Positions 10,494 through 21,126 of a stretch of DNA of 64,000 bases are shown here, piece by piece. Each line of letters opens with the position of its first letter. Positions within the stretch are counted from its first letter, which is position 1. Source of the DNA: Zizania palustris (lineage: Eukaryota > Streptophyta > Magnoliopsida > Poales > Poaceae); assembly GCA_019279435.1 (NCBI GenBank), contig JAAALK010000283.1, forward strand, positions 5,084,001-5,148,000. Reading direction: 5' to 3'. A model generated the notes under the pieces. It made no database searches. It saw nothing but the letters and a program-made list of their open reading frames with translations, and was not told where the DNA came from. Both the position numbers and the translations under genes were made by a program.

Positions 10494-13400
10494 ATGGTGA
10501 AGACCAAGGGATCTGCGCCTCCTTCGGCCTTGGCTCGGCAGCAAGCAGCCGCAGCAGCAGCGGCGGCGACATTGGCGGCGGCACCCTCGATGCAGGCGGC
10601 AATGTCCATGGCGGCAGGGGGGAGAAATCCCCAAATCCCCGATGACCAAGGTTTGTGCCCTCCATCGACCAAATATTTGGATCAGTCCTTTGAATTGGGA
10701 CCTTCGACCTGCAAAAGAGAGTCCTTGGCAATCACAGCAGGGGGTAAGATTAGCAATGGGGTTATGGTTCGGAGGCCAGGCAAAGAAGCAATCCCATCAC
10801 CAAGACCCGGAGAAGTCGTAGTGTTCGAAGCTTTTTTCGAAGCAGGCTTGGGCCTCCCTGCTGTAGATTTCTTGGCCGAAGTTCTTGAACTATTTCATGT
10901 AACCCTCCCCCAGCTATCTCCGAATGCTGTAGCTAGATTAGCTATCTTCGAGTGGGCACTGAGAGCCGAAGGTTGTGAAGGGAGGGCTGAAATCTTCGCG
11001 GCACTGCATAGAGCAACTTGTCAGCCGAAGACCTCCGTAGGCTCCGGAGGTGAGAAAGTAGTGGTCGCCTTCGGAAGCATCAATTTTAGACTTCGAGACG
11101 AATACGCTCTGCGATTCCCTGCTAAGGCCATCAATGCTAGATGGTACACTGATTGGGTACTGAGGTGGTTTTATGCCGAAGTCGGAGCTAACAGTCCTCT
11201 GGCTGGACCCCTCAAAGAAATCAGATTCCGAAAAGAAGCCCTAGTGCAACCTGACGAAGGTCAGCTCGAAGCCCGCCTGAACCTGCTTGAAAAAATTAGC
11301 CGAAGGCTCAGTATGCGAGACTTGGCCGAAGAATTCATCGGTCTTCAAATTCCTCCGCTGATGGCCAACTGGCCTATCGTCTTCGAGGATGACTCAGAAG
11401 GTGGTCTTCGCAAGATCAATTATACTTCGAGTCCTGCAGGTAACTTCGAATTCAACATGTATTGTACATATTTACTTCGAAGAAAAACTAACTTGAGTTA
11501 TTTTCTAGCTTCTTCAGCCCCTATTACTTCAGAGCAAATTATAAGGGCTTCGGAGAAGATTTTGGGTGCCCCAACTCCGTCCGAGAAAGAATGGCGAGTT
11601 AAATTAGTCGGGAGTTGGGAGAGATTTAACAGAGTATGGGGAATGCTGGAGCTATCTCCACCCCCTCTGATGGATTGGGTGCCTTTGGAGAAAGGGCCCC
11701 AGAAAAGGAAAGCCGAAGCTGGAACTTCGAGTTCAGCAAAAACTCTAGTGAAAAAGGTGGCTCGGAAGCCAAAGAACCTCGCGCCTTCAGATCCAGCACC
11801 TTCGAGCTCAAGAGCTTCGATTTCCGACTCCCAAGAAGAGACGGGGAGATTGCTTGTGCACCTGATGGAAGAGAATGAAACTCAAAGGGTCGCACAAGCC
11901 GAAGTACCTGCGAACGTACCGGAGTCCGGAGATAATGTTGATCAACCAAGGACTTCGGTAGTTCAAGAAGATGTAACTCAGGATGAAGTTCCTGTGAATG
12001 AAGGTGGGGTCGAAGTCACTATGGCTTCGATTCCCGAAGAAGCAACGAGGACTCCCCAGGACGATGCTCCTGCAGTCCAAGATTTAACGGCTGATTCGGA
12101 TGAGGACTACACTTTTGATCCTCCGATCAGTCCGGTGCTCGATATTCCAGAGAATGTCGAAGGTAAATTTTGCATAATTTTATCAATTTTTTCAAAATTA
12201 TACAATGTATAATATTTCTGTTTTTGCAGAGCCTCCTGTTGTCGAAGTATCTCACGAAGATACAATTCAAAGACCTTCGACAACTTCGGAGCCACAGCCG
12301 GAGGTTACTTTACCGGGGCCTGGAAGAGGGAAAAAATACATAGAGCCTCTCCCTGCTCAAGGATCAACTTCATCTGAGTCGACAGATGAAAGCGAATCAA
12401 CTGAGGGGGGGCCAGCTTCAGAAATTCCAAGGGCCTCGGAAGAACTCTCTGAACCCTCGCTAAGCAGAGCTGATCAGAAGGCTTCAGTAATGCTTCCTCT
12501 CATAACTCCATTTTTGGAGGAGAAAACCGGACTTGGGACTTTGGTTAAACCTTTGGGTGAAGCCAGTCGCAAAGTCGGGGAAACAGAACTGGTGGCCCGT
12601 TTAAGCAGAGTGAAGGGTTCGGAGCTTAACCTTGCTGTGGAAAGAGCAGCTTATCAGGTATAAAGCATCTTCGAACCAAATAGCAAATTATATATGAATA
12701 ATTTCTTATTTCATTTTTTCTTTTTTCTTAGCAAGCAGTCTTAGCCCGCGCTGCGGCTTTATCGAACGAAAACGAAATTGCTCAACTTCGGGAAGAAAAC
12801 GAAGCTCTTCAAAGAAATTTTAACTTCTCCGAAGGTCGAGTAGCTCAGATGGATAACATAATACTAGCAGAGCGAAGGGCTAGGCAGAGCTTGGAGGCTG
12901 CGAAGAAAGAGCTCGAAGCAGAGAGAATTGTGCTTCGGGCAGAGATTGAAAGACTGCGGATGGAGGATGCTGCCAAAGGGTCTGAACTTGTAAGGCTACA
13001 AGAAGAAGCTGGCCAACTCCGGACTCAGAAGAATGCTTTGACTACGGAGAATGCTAGAATCTCCGGAGTTTTAGCAGAAACGACTTCGGTCAAGGATGCA
13101 CTTAATGCAGAAAAACTCAAGTCTGAGAAGGTGGCTTCGGAGGTCATCGAACAGATGCTAGGTGTCTTGGAGTACTTCGGTACTACTGGATCACTACCTT
13201 CGGATGACAATGTAACTCTGCTGCGCCGGCTAAAGAGGATCCAAGGAGCAGCGAAGCAAATGAAGACAGCAGGCATGCGTTATGGAGAACTCTCCGGACA
13301 AGTGTCTGCCCTTGGAATACTTCGCTACTACGAGGATTTGGGCCGAACAATCACTCCGAGCGCAGAGGGCTCCATCATCTTCGACGACGCGAGACTTTTG

Positions 13401-14161
13401 ACTCCTTCCGAAGGCGTAGCTACTGCTTGGCGAGCCTTCCAGACTTCGTGGAGAGCCGAAGGTCGATCCGCGATCAAGGCTTGGATTGATGAAGGCCAAC
13501 GCCAAAAGCAAGTTCGGAGTCAAGCTTCGAGCAGTCAGCCTCCTCCGAACCCGCAGGTTTAGGATTATTTAGGATTTTTGATTATGTAAAGCTGATGCTT
13601 GTAAATATTTATCAATGAAAGTCTTGTTTGTCATATTTTTAGGCTTTGCCTCTTATGGAAGATATTGAAGTGTTAGAGCTTAACAGCGAACTTCGTTCAC
13701 TGTGGAACACCTTCGAACTTCTAAAGAGTTATAAACGTCCTCGATTCCTTATCCCTCGAGATGACTCCGGCGTTATTGCGCCCGAAGTAATCAAAGACGT
13801 ATTGTCTTATATCAAAGAGGAAGATAAAAAGATTGACGCAAACACCTCGTCTTCTGAAGACACTAAATGGTCCGAAGACGAAGGTGAAGCCCAAAATAAA
13901 AGATCTGAAGATCTTAGAAGCTGGGAAAGAAGCCCCGAGCGGCTTCGAACTTGGGCAGAGCTTCAACAAGAGCAAAAGGATTTTAGAGCTTTGAAGGGGA
14001 GGAAGAGAGTTAAACGTAAAGTTCTTAGAACTTCCGATGTTGGAACTAGTCGTTCCACCCCTAGCTCTCAGGACCGAAGAGGTCTCCGATTCCTTCTTGG
14101 TATAGATACCAATTTTCATAATGTAATCTGTAAACATATTTGCTTCAATAATGAATGCTGA
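10494..14161 (+). CDS. Antisense accessory protein (Transposase_28-like plus coiled coil), five exons
   Basis: Exons 10494-11439, 11509-12162, 12230-12657, 12732-13556 and 13643-14161 join in frame through GT-AG introns of 67-86 bp, giving about 1,123 residues without a stop. Intron 1 (69 bp, a multiple of three, no stop) may be retained. Residues 1-45 are Ala-rich. Residues 100-300 resemble the domain called putative gypsy type transposon (PF04195): FEAFFEAGLGLPAVDF, LSPNAVARLAIFEWALRAEG. The middle is acidic and Ser/Pro-rich. Exon 4 encodes a long coiled coil (residues about 690-800, Glu/Lys/Leu-rich). The last exon is charged. Function is unknown; a structural or nucleic-acid-binding role is only a guess. 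It lies opposite to gag-pol and has its own TATA box. Confidence 0.75.
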
Positions 14162-14489
14162 TTTAAAATTGTCTCCATACTTACTAGCCCCTCTTTGGGT
14201 ATAAGCAACTTCGAACTGTATTCAAAGATGGTTAAGCGCAAAGAAAAAACATCGGAGTACAATTTTTTGGGGGTTCGGAGCCCCTCTGTCATTTTAAAGA
14301 TCTTTTGAAATCTTATGAAATATCTTCGACAATTTGTAGTCAGAAGAATGGTAACTTGGTACCTTTGTTTGCTTTTACGAAAGAAATCAATTAAGATAAC
14401 TTCAAGGACACTTTAGTGTCTTAAGAAATTTGTCACTTTGGACTTATATGAACACACATTCGGAGCTCATGGCTTAAATGCTGTTTTGC
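14162..14489. other. Non-coding spacer after the accessory gene
   Basis: About 330 bp of AT-rich sequence between the stop of the antisense gene and the 61-bp repeats; presumably its 3' UTR. No ORF or structured repeat is visible. Confidence 0.6.
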
Positions 14490-14960
14490 TTTAGCCACCT
14501 TCGGCTATTTTTGCAGAAGTCTACCAGCCGGAGCTTGGACTTCGCAGAAATTGTAGCCACCTTCGGCTATTTTTGCAGAAGTCTACCAGCCGGAGCTTGG
14601 ACTTCGCAGAATTTGGCCAACTTGGGCTCTTTTTTGTAGAAGTCTACCAGCCGGAGCTTGGACTTCGCAGAATTTGTAGCCACCTTCGGCTATTTTTGCA
14701 GAAGTCTACCAGCCGGAGCTTGGACTTCGCAGAATTTGGCCAGCTTGGGCTCTTTTTTGCAGAAGTCTACCAGCCGGAGCTTGGACTTCACAGAATTTGG
14801 CCACCTTCGGCTCTTTTTACGGAAGTCTGACAAGCTGCAGCTTGGACTCCGCAGATTTTGGCCACCTTCGGCTCTTTTTACGGAAGTCTACCAGCCGAAG
14901 CTTGGACTCCGTAGAATGTGGTATTGGCTCTTTTACGGATGCCTACAAGGTATCAGCTTG
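14490..14960. repeat. 61-bp tandem repeat, seven to eight units
   Basis: GTCTACCAGCCGGAGCTTGG recurs at 14519, 14581, 14642, 14704 and 14765, with decayed units at 14825, 14886 and about 14942. The repeats sit between the convergent 3' ends of pol (minus) and the accessory gene (plus). Short frames across them are repeat artefacts. 14961-15172 shows nothing else. Confidence 0.92.
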
Positions 14961-15172
14961 GGCTCCAGATGGATTTCAGCCACCACACCGGAGGCTTCGA
15001 CTTTATGGGTACGAAGTCCGGAAATACAACCCAGCTTAATGACACTTCCCTCTCGATCGACTTCTGTCCCAGCGCGTCCGCTCGGGAAACTAGGAGTGTC
15101 AAGGGGAAGGCAACCATCAGGGTGTATGCTTTATTAATTTAGAGGTGATTACAAGCGAATTACAAGGAGCCC

Positions 15173-18100
15173 TTATGCGAAGTATCGCTTTAGGTGCTCC
15201 GCATGCCAAGTATGTGCTAACTCTTCACCTTCTAAATTAGCTAATTTGAATGAACCAGGGCGCCCCAAGCGGACGATTAGATATGGACCTTCCCATTTAT
15301 TGCCTAACTTCCCTGGTGCTATAATGCTTCGTAGAACAAGATGACCCGGCCTTAACTCGCTGAGCTTAACCTTCGGGTCATACCAAGTCTTCGTCTGCTG
15401 ATGATACTTTGATAAATTGGCTACAGCTCGAAGCCTTGTCTCTTCTGACAAATCTAACGAAGCTTGTCTTTCTTCTTCGATGTCTGGTTCGGTGCTGCGA
15501 AATGATCCCCCTTTGAGCTCCGTTGGAGTCATAGCTTCGTCTCCGAATAGCAGTCTGAACGGAGTAAAACCTGTGGACCTTGTTTGCGTAGTCCGAATGG
15601 ACCACAGAATCTTCGGAAGCTCTTCGGTCCACAGTCCCTTTGATAGTCCTACTATTCTTCGATTTAGCCCTGATAAGATATTTCCATTGGCTCGCTCAAC
15701 TGCTCCATTTGACTGAGGATGTCTCACTGCAGCAAAACATAGTTGAATGCCTAGGTCTTCGCAAAACTTCCTGAAGGGTTCTGCGTCGAACTGTGTTCCA
15801 TTATCAACTGTGAGATATCTAGGCACTCTGAACCGGCAAATAATGTTCTTCCAGAAGAATTTCTGTACATTATTCGAAGTGATAGCTGTTAAGGGTTCTG
15901 CTTCCACCCACTTAGAAAAATATTCAATAGCTACCACTGCGAACTTCAGATTTCCCTTTGCTAACGGAAAGGGACCAATTAGATCCATACCCCATCTGGC
16001 CATAGGCCATACCGGAGCAATGACTTGAAGAGCTGTTGGTGGGCGATGACTCCGTCGACCCATCCACTGGCATCCTTGACAAGTGCGGACCAAGCTCTCC
16101 GCATCAGCTGTTATTGTGGGCCAATAAAGCCCCTGGCGAAGTGTTTTTCCTGCCAGAGCTCTAGGGGCTAAATGACTTCCACAAAGGCCTTCGTGAATTT
16201 CTCGAAGAATTTCTTGGCCTTCGGCTTGAGATATACATCGGAGTAGAGGGGAACATACTCCGGCCTTGTATAATATACCGTTGATTAACTGATAGTTTCT
16301 TGCTCTGAGCTTTAATCTTGACAATTGGGGCTCTTCGGGCAAATTTGTTCCTCCTTGCAAGAGTTCTATGATTGAATCTTTCCAATCTGCACTAGGAATG
16401 CAGAGAATCTCTGCAGAAGCAACTTGTGGCACTGAAGGTATGTTGAGCTCCTCATAGAAAGCTTCGTCAGGCACATCCACAGCTCCGGCAGCAGCCTTCG
16501 CTAAAATGTCCGCTTGCACATTTTCAGCTCTTGGTATACTCCGAATGGAAATACCTTTGAAATGTGCTTCGATCTTGCGAATTTCTTCCAAGTACTTTGC
16601 AAGCTGTGGATGTCGGACTTGAAAACTTTTGTCTACGTGCCCTGCTACTATCTGAGAATCTGTTTTTATAATTATTCTTGTAGCCCCTAGAGCACGTGCT
16701 TTCCGGAGTCCCAATAATATTCCTTCGTACTCCGCTATATTATTGGTAGACTTAAAGTTGAGTCTTGCGGAGTACATTGCTCTTTGTCCTGATGGTGAAA
16801 TTAATACTGCTCCTATGCCTGCTCCGGATGCTTGGAAAGCCCCATCGGAGTAAATAGTCCAAACTCCGTCATCTGATTTCTCCGGAATCAACTTCGCAGG
16901 TGGAGTCCACTCTGCTACGAAGTCTGCTAGGACTTGAGATTTGATAGCTGTCCTTGCCAGGAAAGATATGCCGAAGGGTGCTAGTTCTACTGCCCACTTT
17001 CCAATTCTTCCAGTGGAATCTTTGCTTCGGAGCATATCTCCTAAAGGATACGAAGTTGGTACAATTACATTGTGAGCCAAAAAATAATGTCTTAGCTTCC
17101 TCGAAGCCATTATCAGAGCATAAACGAACTTCTCAAGTTCGGAGTATCTTGTCTTCGCTCCTGACAATGCTTCGGATACAAAATAGACAGGATTTTGGAC
17201 CAACTTCCCATTGATATCAGCTTCTCTGACAAGGACTGCGCTGACAGCTGAGCCTGTGGCTGCAAGATATAGAAGTAGGGTTTCGTCCGCAATAGGCACC
17301 GTAAGTGTAGCAAGATTGCTGAGATAATCTTTAATATCTTCGAAGCTTTTCTGACACTCCGGTGTCCATGCAAAATCTTCGGACCCTTTCAAAGCTTTAA
17401 AGATTGGCAAGCTCCTCTCCGCAGACCTTGATAAAAACCTGCTAAGTGCGGCCAGACGTCCGGTCAGCTTTTGCACTTGCTTTACATTCTCCGGAGGAGC
17501 CATCTTCTGCAGCGCAGTTATTTGAGTAGGGCTAGCTTCAATTCCCCTGCTTGAAACTAAGTACCCTAACAACTTTTCAGCCTTAGCTCCGAATATACAT
17601 TTTTCGGGGTTAAGACGGATCCCACATGCCCGAAGGCTATTGAATGTTTCTGCTAAGTCTAGGCTATGTTGGTGCTTTAAAGCACTCTTTATTACAATAT
17701 CATCCATATAGGCCTCCACATTGCGACCTAGTTGATGACCTAGAGCCTTAGCAACTAATCTTGAAAAAGTAGCCCCGGCATTTCTTAGGCCGAAGGGCAT
17801 TCTTACATAGCAGAAGACTCCCGAAGGAGTTACAAAGCTCGTCTTGATTTCATCTTCGCGCTTCAACCATATTTGATGATAACCGGAATACGCGTCGAGG
17901 AAGCTTAGTAACTCCGAACCTGCAGTGGAGTCAACTAGTTGATCAATTCGGGGCATGGGGTAGGGGTCACGTGGGCACGCTTTATTCAAAGATGTGAAAT
18001 CAATGCACATGCGCCACTTTCCGGAGGACTTCTTCCTGACGAAGACTGGGTTGGCTAACCATTCTGTATGGGCCACTTCTTTGATAATCCCAGCCTTTAA

Positions 18101-18895
18101 CAGTTTTTCAACTTCGTCCTTAGCTAGAGCAGCTCTCTCTGCGGACATCTTCCGGAGCCCTTGTCGAACAGGCCGGGCCTTCGGGTTTACAAGCAAGCTG
18201 TGCTCAATAATATCCCGATCGACTCCGGTGATATCTTCGTCAGACCAAGCGAAGACATCCAAATTTTCTTCTACGACCTTTTCCAAGGAAGTTGCAACTT
18301 TGGGAGGTAAATCTTTACCAAATTGAAAGGTGTATTCTTTACCATCTTTGACAATGACCTTCGTTGCAATCTCTCCTTCGGGACTTGGTCTTGGAAATGA
18401 CTTCTTCGAAGCTTCGGAGGAGGCTGAAAAAATTTCTCCATTATCTTGGACACTGTTTACTTGCCTCGGATCAAGAGGAGGACCATGACCATATTCTGCC
18501 CTCCGAGCTATGGCTTGATCTCCTAAGATTGTCAGAACTCCTGATTGTGTGGGCATCTTCATGCACAAGTAGTTGTGATGCGCCACAGCTCCGAACTGAT
18601 TCAACATGCCTCGCCCGAAGATGACATTATAAGCATACGGGGCATCCACCACATCAAAGATAACTTCTTCAGTTCGGGCTAGTAAACCTTCTCCGAAGGT
18701 TACTTCCAGGCCTATCTGGCCAAGTGCATCTAACGGAGGTCCTGCGAAGCCTTGCAAAGGACGAGCCGCTGGGAGGAGATGCTTCCGGGAAATGCATAAC
18801 TGATCGAAGGCTTGCACAAATATGATATCTGCCGAGCTACCTCCGTCAATTAGCACCCTTCGGACTTCTGTTCCTGCAATATCAGCAGTAATAAC
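15173..18895 (-). CDS. pol: Pol polyprotein of Tat copy 2: PR, RT, RNase H, integrase
   Basis: Counting from 18856 the frame has 1,227 codons. Protease: DGGS at residues 4-7. RT: residues 260-440, YMDD with Asp 385-386. A degenerate gypsy-type RNase H follows (about 500-600, LYLAAT where an Asp is expected). Then an archaeal-type RNase H with Asp671, Glu709, Asp733 and Asp783, typical of the Tat clade. Integrase: His888/His895/Cys926/Cys929 zinc finger, then Asp958, Asp1018 and Glu1054 (35 residues between the last two); no chromodomain. All catalytic residues of RT, the second RNase H and integrase are present. It is in frame with gag, separated only by TAG at 18896-18898, so no separate start is expected. 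Confidence 0.93.
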   Translation of the reverse strand, partial: VITADIAGTEVRRVLIDGGSSADIIFVQAFDQLCISRKHLLPAARPLQGFAGPPLDALGQIGLEVTFGEGLLARTEEVIFDVVDAPYAYNVIFGRGMLNQFGAVAHHNYLCMKMPTQSGVLTILGDQAIARRAEYGHGPPLDPRQVNSVQDNGEIFSASSEASKKSFPRPSPEGEIATKVIVKDGKEYTFQFGKDLPPKVATSLEKVVEENLDVFAWSDEDITGVDRDIIEHSLLVNPKARPVRQGLRKMSAERAALAKDEVEKLLKAGIIKEVAHTEWLANPVFVRKKSSGKWRMCIDFTSLNKACPRDPYPMPRIDQLVDSTAGSELLSFLDAYSGYHQIWLKREDEIKTSFVTPSGVFCYVRMPFGLRNAGATFSRLVAKALGHQLGRNVEAYMDDIVIKSALKHQHSLDLAETFNSLRACGIRLNPEKCIFGAKAEKLLGYLVSSRGIEASPTQITALQKMAPPENVKQVQKLTGRLAALSRFLSRSAERSLPIFKALKGSEDFAWTPECQKSFEDIKDYLSNLATLTVPIADETLLLYLAATGSAVSAVLVREADINGKLVQNPVYFVSEALSGAKTRYSELEKFVYALIMASRKLRHYFLAHNVIVPTSYPLGDMLRSKDSTGRIGKWAVELAPFGISFLARTAIKSQVLADFVAEWTPPAKLIPEKSDDGVWTIYSDGAFQASGAGIGAVLISPSGQRAMYSARLNFKSTNNIAEYEGILLGLRKARALGATRIIIKTDSQIVAGHVDKSFQVRHPQLAKYLEEIRKIEAHFKGISIRSIPRAENVQADILAKAAAGAVDVPDEAFYEELNIPSVPQVASAEILCIPSADWKDSIIELLQGGTNLPEEPQLSRLKLRARNYQLINGILYKAGVCSPLLRCISQAEGQEILREIHEGLCGSHLAPRALAGKTLRQGLYWPTITADAESLVRTCQGCQWMGRRSHRPPTALQVIAPVWPMARWGMDLIGPFPLAKGNLKFAVVAIEYFSKWVEAEPLTAITSNNVQKFFWKNIICRFRVPRYLTVDNGTQFDAEPFRKFCEDLGIQLCFAAVRHPQSNGAVERANGNILSGLNRRIVGLSKGLWTEELPKILWSIRTTQTRSTGFTPFRLLFGDEAMTPTELKGGSFRSTEPDIEEERQASLDLSEETRLRAVANLSKYHQQTKTWYDPKVKLSELRPGHLVLRSIIAPGKLGNKWEGPYLIVRLGRPGSFKLANLEGEELAHTWHAEHLKRYFA

Positions 18896-20569
18896 CTATG
18901 GATCTGCATGCGGGAACTTGATACCAGCTGCATCCTCCGCAGAGAAAGATATTGGAACATGAGACCACTCCGGCATTGCAGCTGCAGATGACGAAGTTCC
19001 AATGTGGCCTACTTCTCGGACGTACTCTCTTCGCTGTCTCTTGGACATGCTTCCGAGGGTACCTCCTCCGGAGATAGGGAGAACTACTCTCTTCCCTCTA
19101 TCTTGCCCTTCTTCTTGCTTCGGAGGTGGCATAACATTGGCCACCGGAGGATGCCTTGTAGCATCAAAATTTTCTATCCGCGCCACAGCCTGGACCGGCT
19201 CCGGGCGCACTGCTGCTGCTGGACTTCGGTCGGTACTACCTCGACCCGAAGTTCTCTCCAAGTATTCTCCTCGAAGGGTAAGAATAGCCTTGCAGGTGTC
19301 AGTTGCATGGCTTCGATTCTCTCCATGAATACAGCAAAAAAGGGTCTGGCCCTTGCCAGCCGTTTTCCCTGGCGGCCTCCAACCGCTGGACTTATTCCCC
19401 GCAGACTGTGGAGCTCTTGGTGCAAACTTCTGCGGGGGTGCAATGTTTAAGACTTCAGAGCGAGGGTGCTTTTGCCCTCTTCTTCTATCATGTTGCACTT
19501 CGGAGGCTGGTTCTTGCGGCTGAGCCGAAGTCTTCACCTCTGCTTTAACTTCTGTCAACACTGTCGAAGTAGCAGTAGTCCTCCGAAGCCAACCTTCTTC
19601 CGACTTCGAGTACTCCTCGAAGTACGACATCAGCTGTGATACTGTGGTGATGCTCTTCCGATGCAGTTTATCCAGAAGACCTTTATGACTGACGCCTTCT
19701 CGAGCCGCATCAACCACCGAGGATGTGGACAGCCCCCGAATTTGCGACTTCGTGTGAGCGAAGCGCTTGAAGTACTGCCTCAATGTTTCTCCGGGGAGCT
19801 GTTTCACTTGGAAAAGGCTTCCTGTCGACATGGGGGGCACGAAGGTGCCCTGAAAGTTACTTATGAACTTCTTCTTCAACTGTGACCACGAAGCGATCGA
19901 TCCTGGCTTTAAAGACCAGAACCATCTCAACGCCACTCCTTGAAGGGCCAACAGGAAGCACTTCGCCATAGTTTCTCTGTCTCCGCCACTAGCCTCAATC
20001 GCTAGGGCATAAGAACGTGCAAACTCACTAGGATCTTCGTCTCCGGTATACTTGCAGAGCTTCGAAGCTTTGAACTTCGGATCGAAGCGAACCTTCTGAA
20101 GCTCGGGATGCAACGGAGATTCATTGTCGTAAGAAGCGTTCTCCGGGGCTTCGGGATAATCAAGATCGTCGTCTTCATGCACTTCGGGGATAGCTGGGGT
20201 GGCTTGAGGGCGAAGCCTGTTCGCAGCCTCTTGCCGCCACCTCGCTACCTCGGCTTGAAGATTGGCCATTTGAGTGGCCATATCTCCAAGGCTATCTTCA
20301 TCTCCTCTGGAAGGACCTTCCGGGTCTTGAGAACTGGTATGATCAGTTCGAATCGGAATGGAGGGTGGCAGAGTGGCTCTGGGCGATCGAAGTATGGAAG
20401 GGGTTGGCGGAGAGGTTTCGTATCCTCGAGGGATAGAAGCCCCTTGCGGAGTTTGAGGCGGAGGGATAGTCGAAGACCCTCCGACTTCGACTGTGTCGAA
20501 GGGTATCTCTCCGGAGATCCGAGAGGACCTCCGAGTGGGATTGCGAGGTGCACTCCGCTTAGGAGGCAT
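18896..20569 (-). CDS. gag: Gag protein, Tat copy 2
   Basis: 557 codons from the ATG at 20569, the first after the PBS. Residues 1-90 are basic and Pro/Ser-rich; 95-120 helical; 175-275 Retrotrans_gag-like (FARSYALAIEASGGDRETMA, ALRWFWSLKPGSI); 412-426 a Cys/His motif C-x2-H-x5-H-x4-C for RNA binding. The frame ends in TAG at 18896-18898. Copy 1 has Leu and the older copy 3 has Pro-Val at this point, so the stop is private to this copy and would block a fused gag-pol. Confidence 0.92.
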   Translation of the reverse strand: MPPKRSAPRNPTRRSSRISGEIPFDTVEVGGSSTIPPPQTPQGASIPRGYETSPPTPSILRSPRATLPPSIPIRTDHTSSQDPEGPSRGDEDSLGDMATQMANLQAEVARWRQEAANRLRPQATPAIPEVHEDDDLDYPEAPENASYDNESPLHPELQKVRFDPKFKASKLCKYTGDEDPSEFARSYALAIEASGGDRETMAKCFLLALQGVALRWFWSLKPGSIASWSQLKKKFISNFQGTFVPPMSTGSLFQVKQLPGETLRQYFKRFAHTKSQIRGLSTSSVVDAAREGVSHKGLLDKLHRKSITTVSQLMSYFEEYSKSEEGWLRRTTATSTVLTEVKAEVKTSAQPQEPASEVQHDRRRGQKHPRSEVLNIAPPQKFAPRAPQSAGNKSSGWRPPGKTAGKGQTLFCCIHGENRSHATDTCKAILTLRGEYLERTSGRGSTDRSPAAAVRPEPVQAVARIENFDATRHPPVANVMPPPKQEEGQDRGKRVVLPISGGGTLGSMSKRQRREYVREVGHIGTSSSAAAMPEWSHVPISFSAEDAAGIKFPHADP

Positions 20570-20610
20570 GATGCAAGAAATTGGTAGAGAACGAAGTTTT
20601 TTGAACTAGG

Positions 20611-20630
20611 TTCCCCACGGACGGCGCCAA
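20611..20630 (-). other. Primer binding site of Tat copy 2
   Basis: Same sequence and spacing as the PBS at 4201-4220, one base from the LTR end. Confidence 0.82.
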
Positions 20631-20631
20631 C

Positions 20632-21126
20632 TGTTGGCGTAAAAGATTACGCTAACAGGTTTCTGTAGAAAAGAAACTAACAAACGAAGTGTTTGCGAAG
20701 CAAACTGTTCTAAGCCTCCGAAAGGATAATAGCTTAGAATAGTTCGAAAGTGTGTATTGAATCACTTGTGATCGGTCCCTATTACAGGGTGAAATGGGGG
20801 GTATTTATAGGCCTAAACATTAAGGAAAAGACCTATTTACCCCTCTATTACAACCGACATTAAGGAAACTATTCAGTTTCCTTAATAGGGCTAAAATGGT
20901 AAAAGACTAATCTAATAGGATAAAAGATAAATCTTCCATCTTAGCTGGCAGAAAAGATCCTGAAGGGCTTTGGTTCGAAGACATTCTTCGAACCAGTACC
21001 TGTCTTCGGGCTTCGAACCAGGTTCCGAGCATCTTCGAAGAAAGTCTTCGGACAATCTTCGAATTAGTTGGCTGTCTTCATGCTGCTTTAGCAATAACCC
21101 CGAAGATGAGATATTTTCCCCCAACA
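20632..21126 (-). repeat. 5' LTR of Tat copy 2, also flanking a second interior fragment
   Basis: 495 bp, one difference from 9522-10016 by eye (A or T in the ACATACTTCG run). TATA box at 20801-20810. It serves as the 5' LTR for gag-pol on its left, yet the sequence to its right (21127 onward) is what normally follows a 3' LTR. It therefore sits between two units in an LTR-interior-LTR-interior order. Confidence 0.92.

Larger units (their letters stand above)
9522..21126 (-). mobile_element. Tat-lineage Ty3/gypsy retrotransposon, copy 2 (11.6 kb)
   Basis: Minus-strand order: 5' LTR (21126-20632), PBS, gag, pol, a 61-bp repeat block, an antisense accessory gene, 3' LTR (10016-9522). The two LTRs show one substitution in 495 bp by eye. 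This architecture, with an extra ORF between integrase and 3' LTR on the opposite strand, is known from the Tat clade. Inserted after TAAAC (9517-9521), inside the PIF. The right LTR is not followed by that duplication but by another stretch of element interior (21127-22525), so the right flank is rearranged. One TAG splits gag from pol. Confidence 0.93.

Noticed and set aside
14573..15137. Open frames across the 61-bp repeats (KSTSRSLDFAEFGQ units)
   Set aside because: They follow the repeat period, have no start context and no homolog that I recognise. The repeats are non-coding.
18896..18898. Programmed stop-codon readthrough between gag and pol of Tat copy 2
   Set aside because: Copies 1 and 3 have sense codons here, so a private mutation is simpler.
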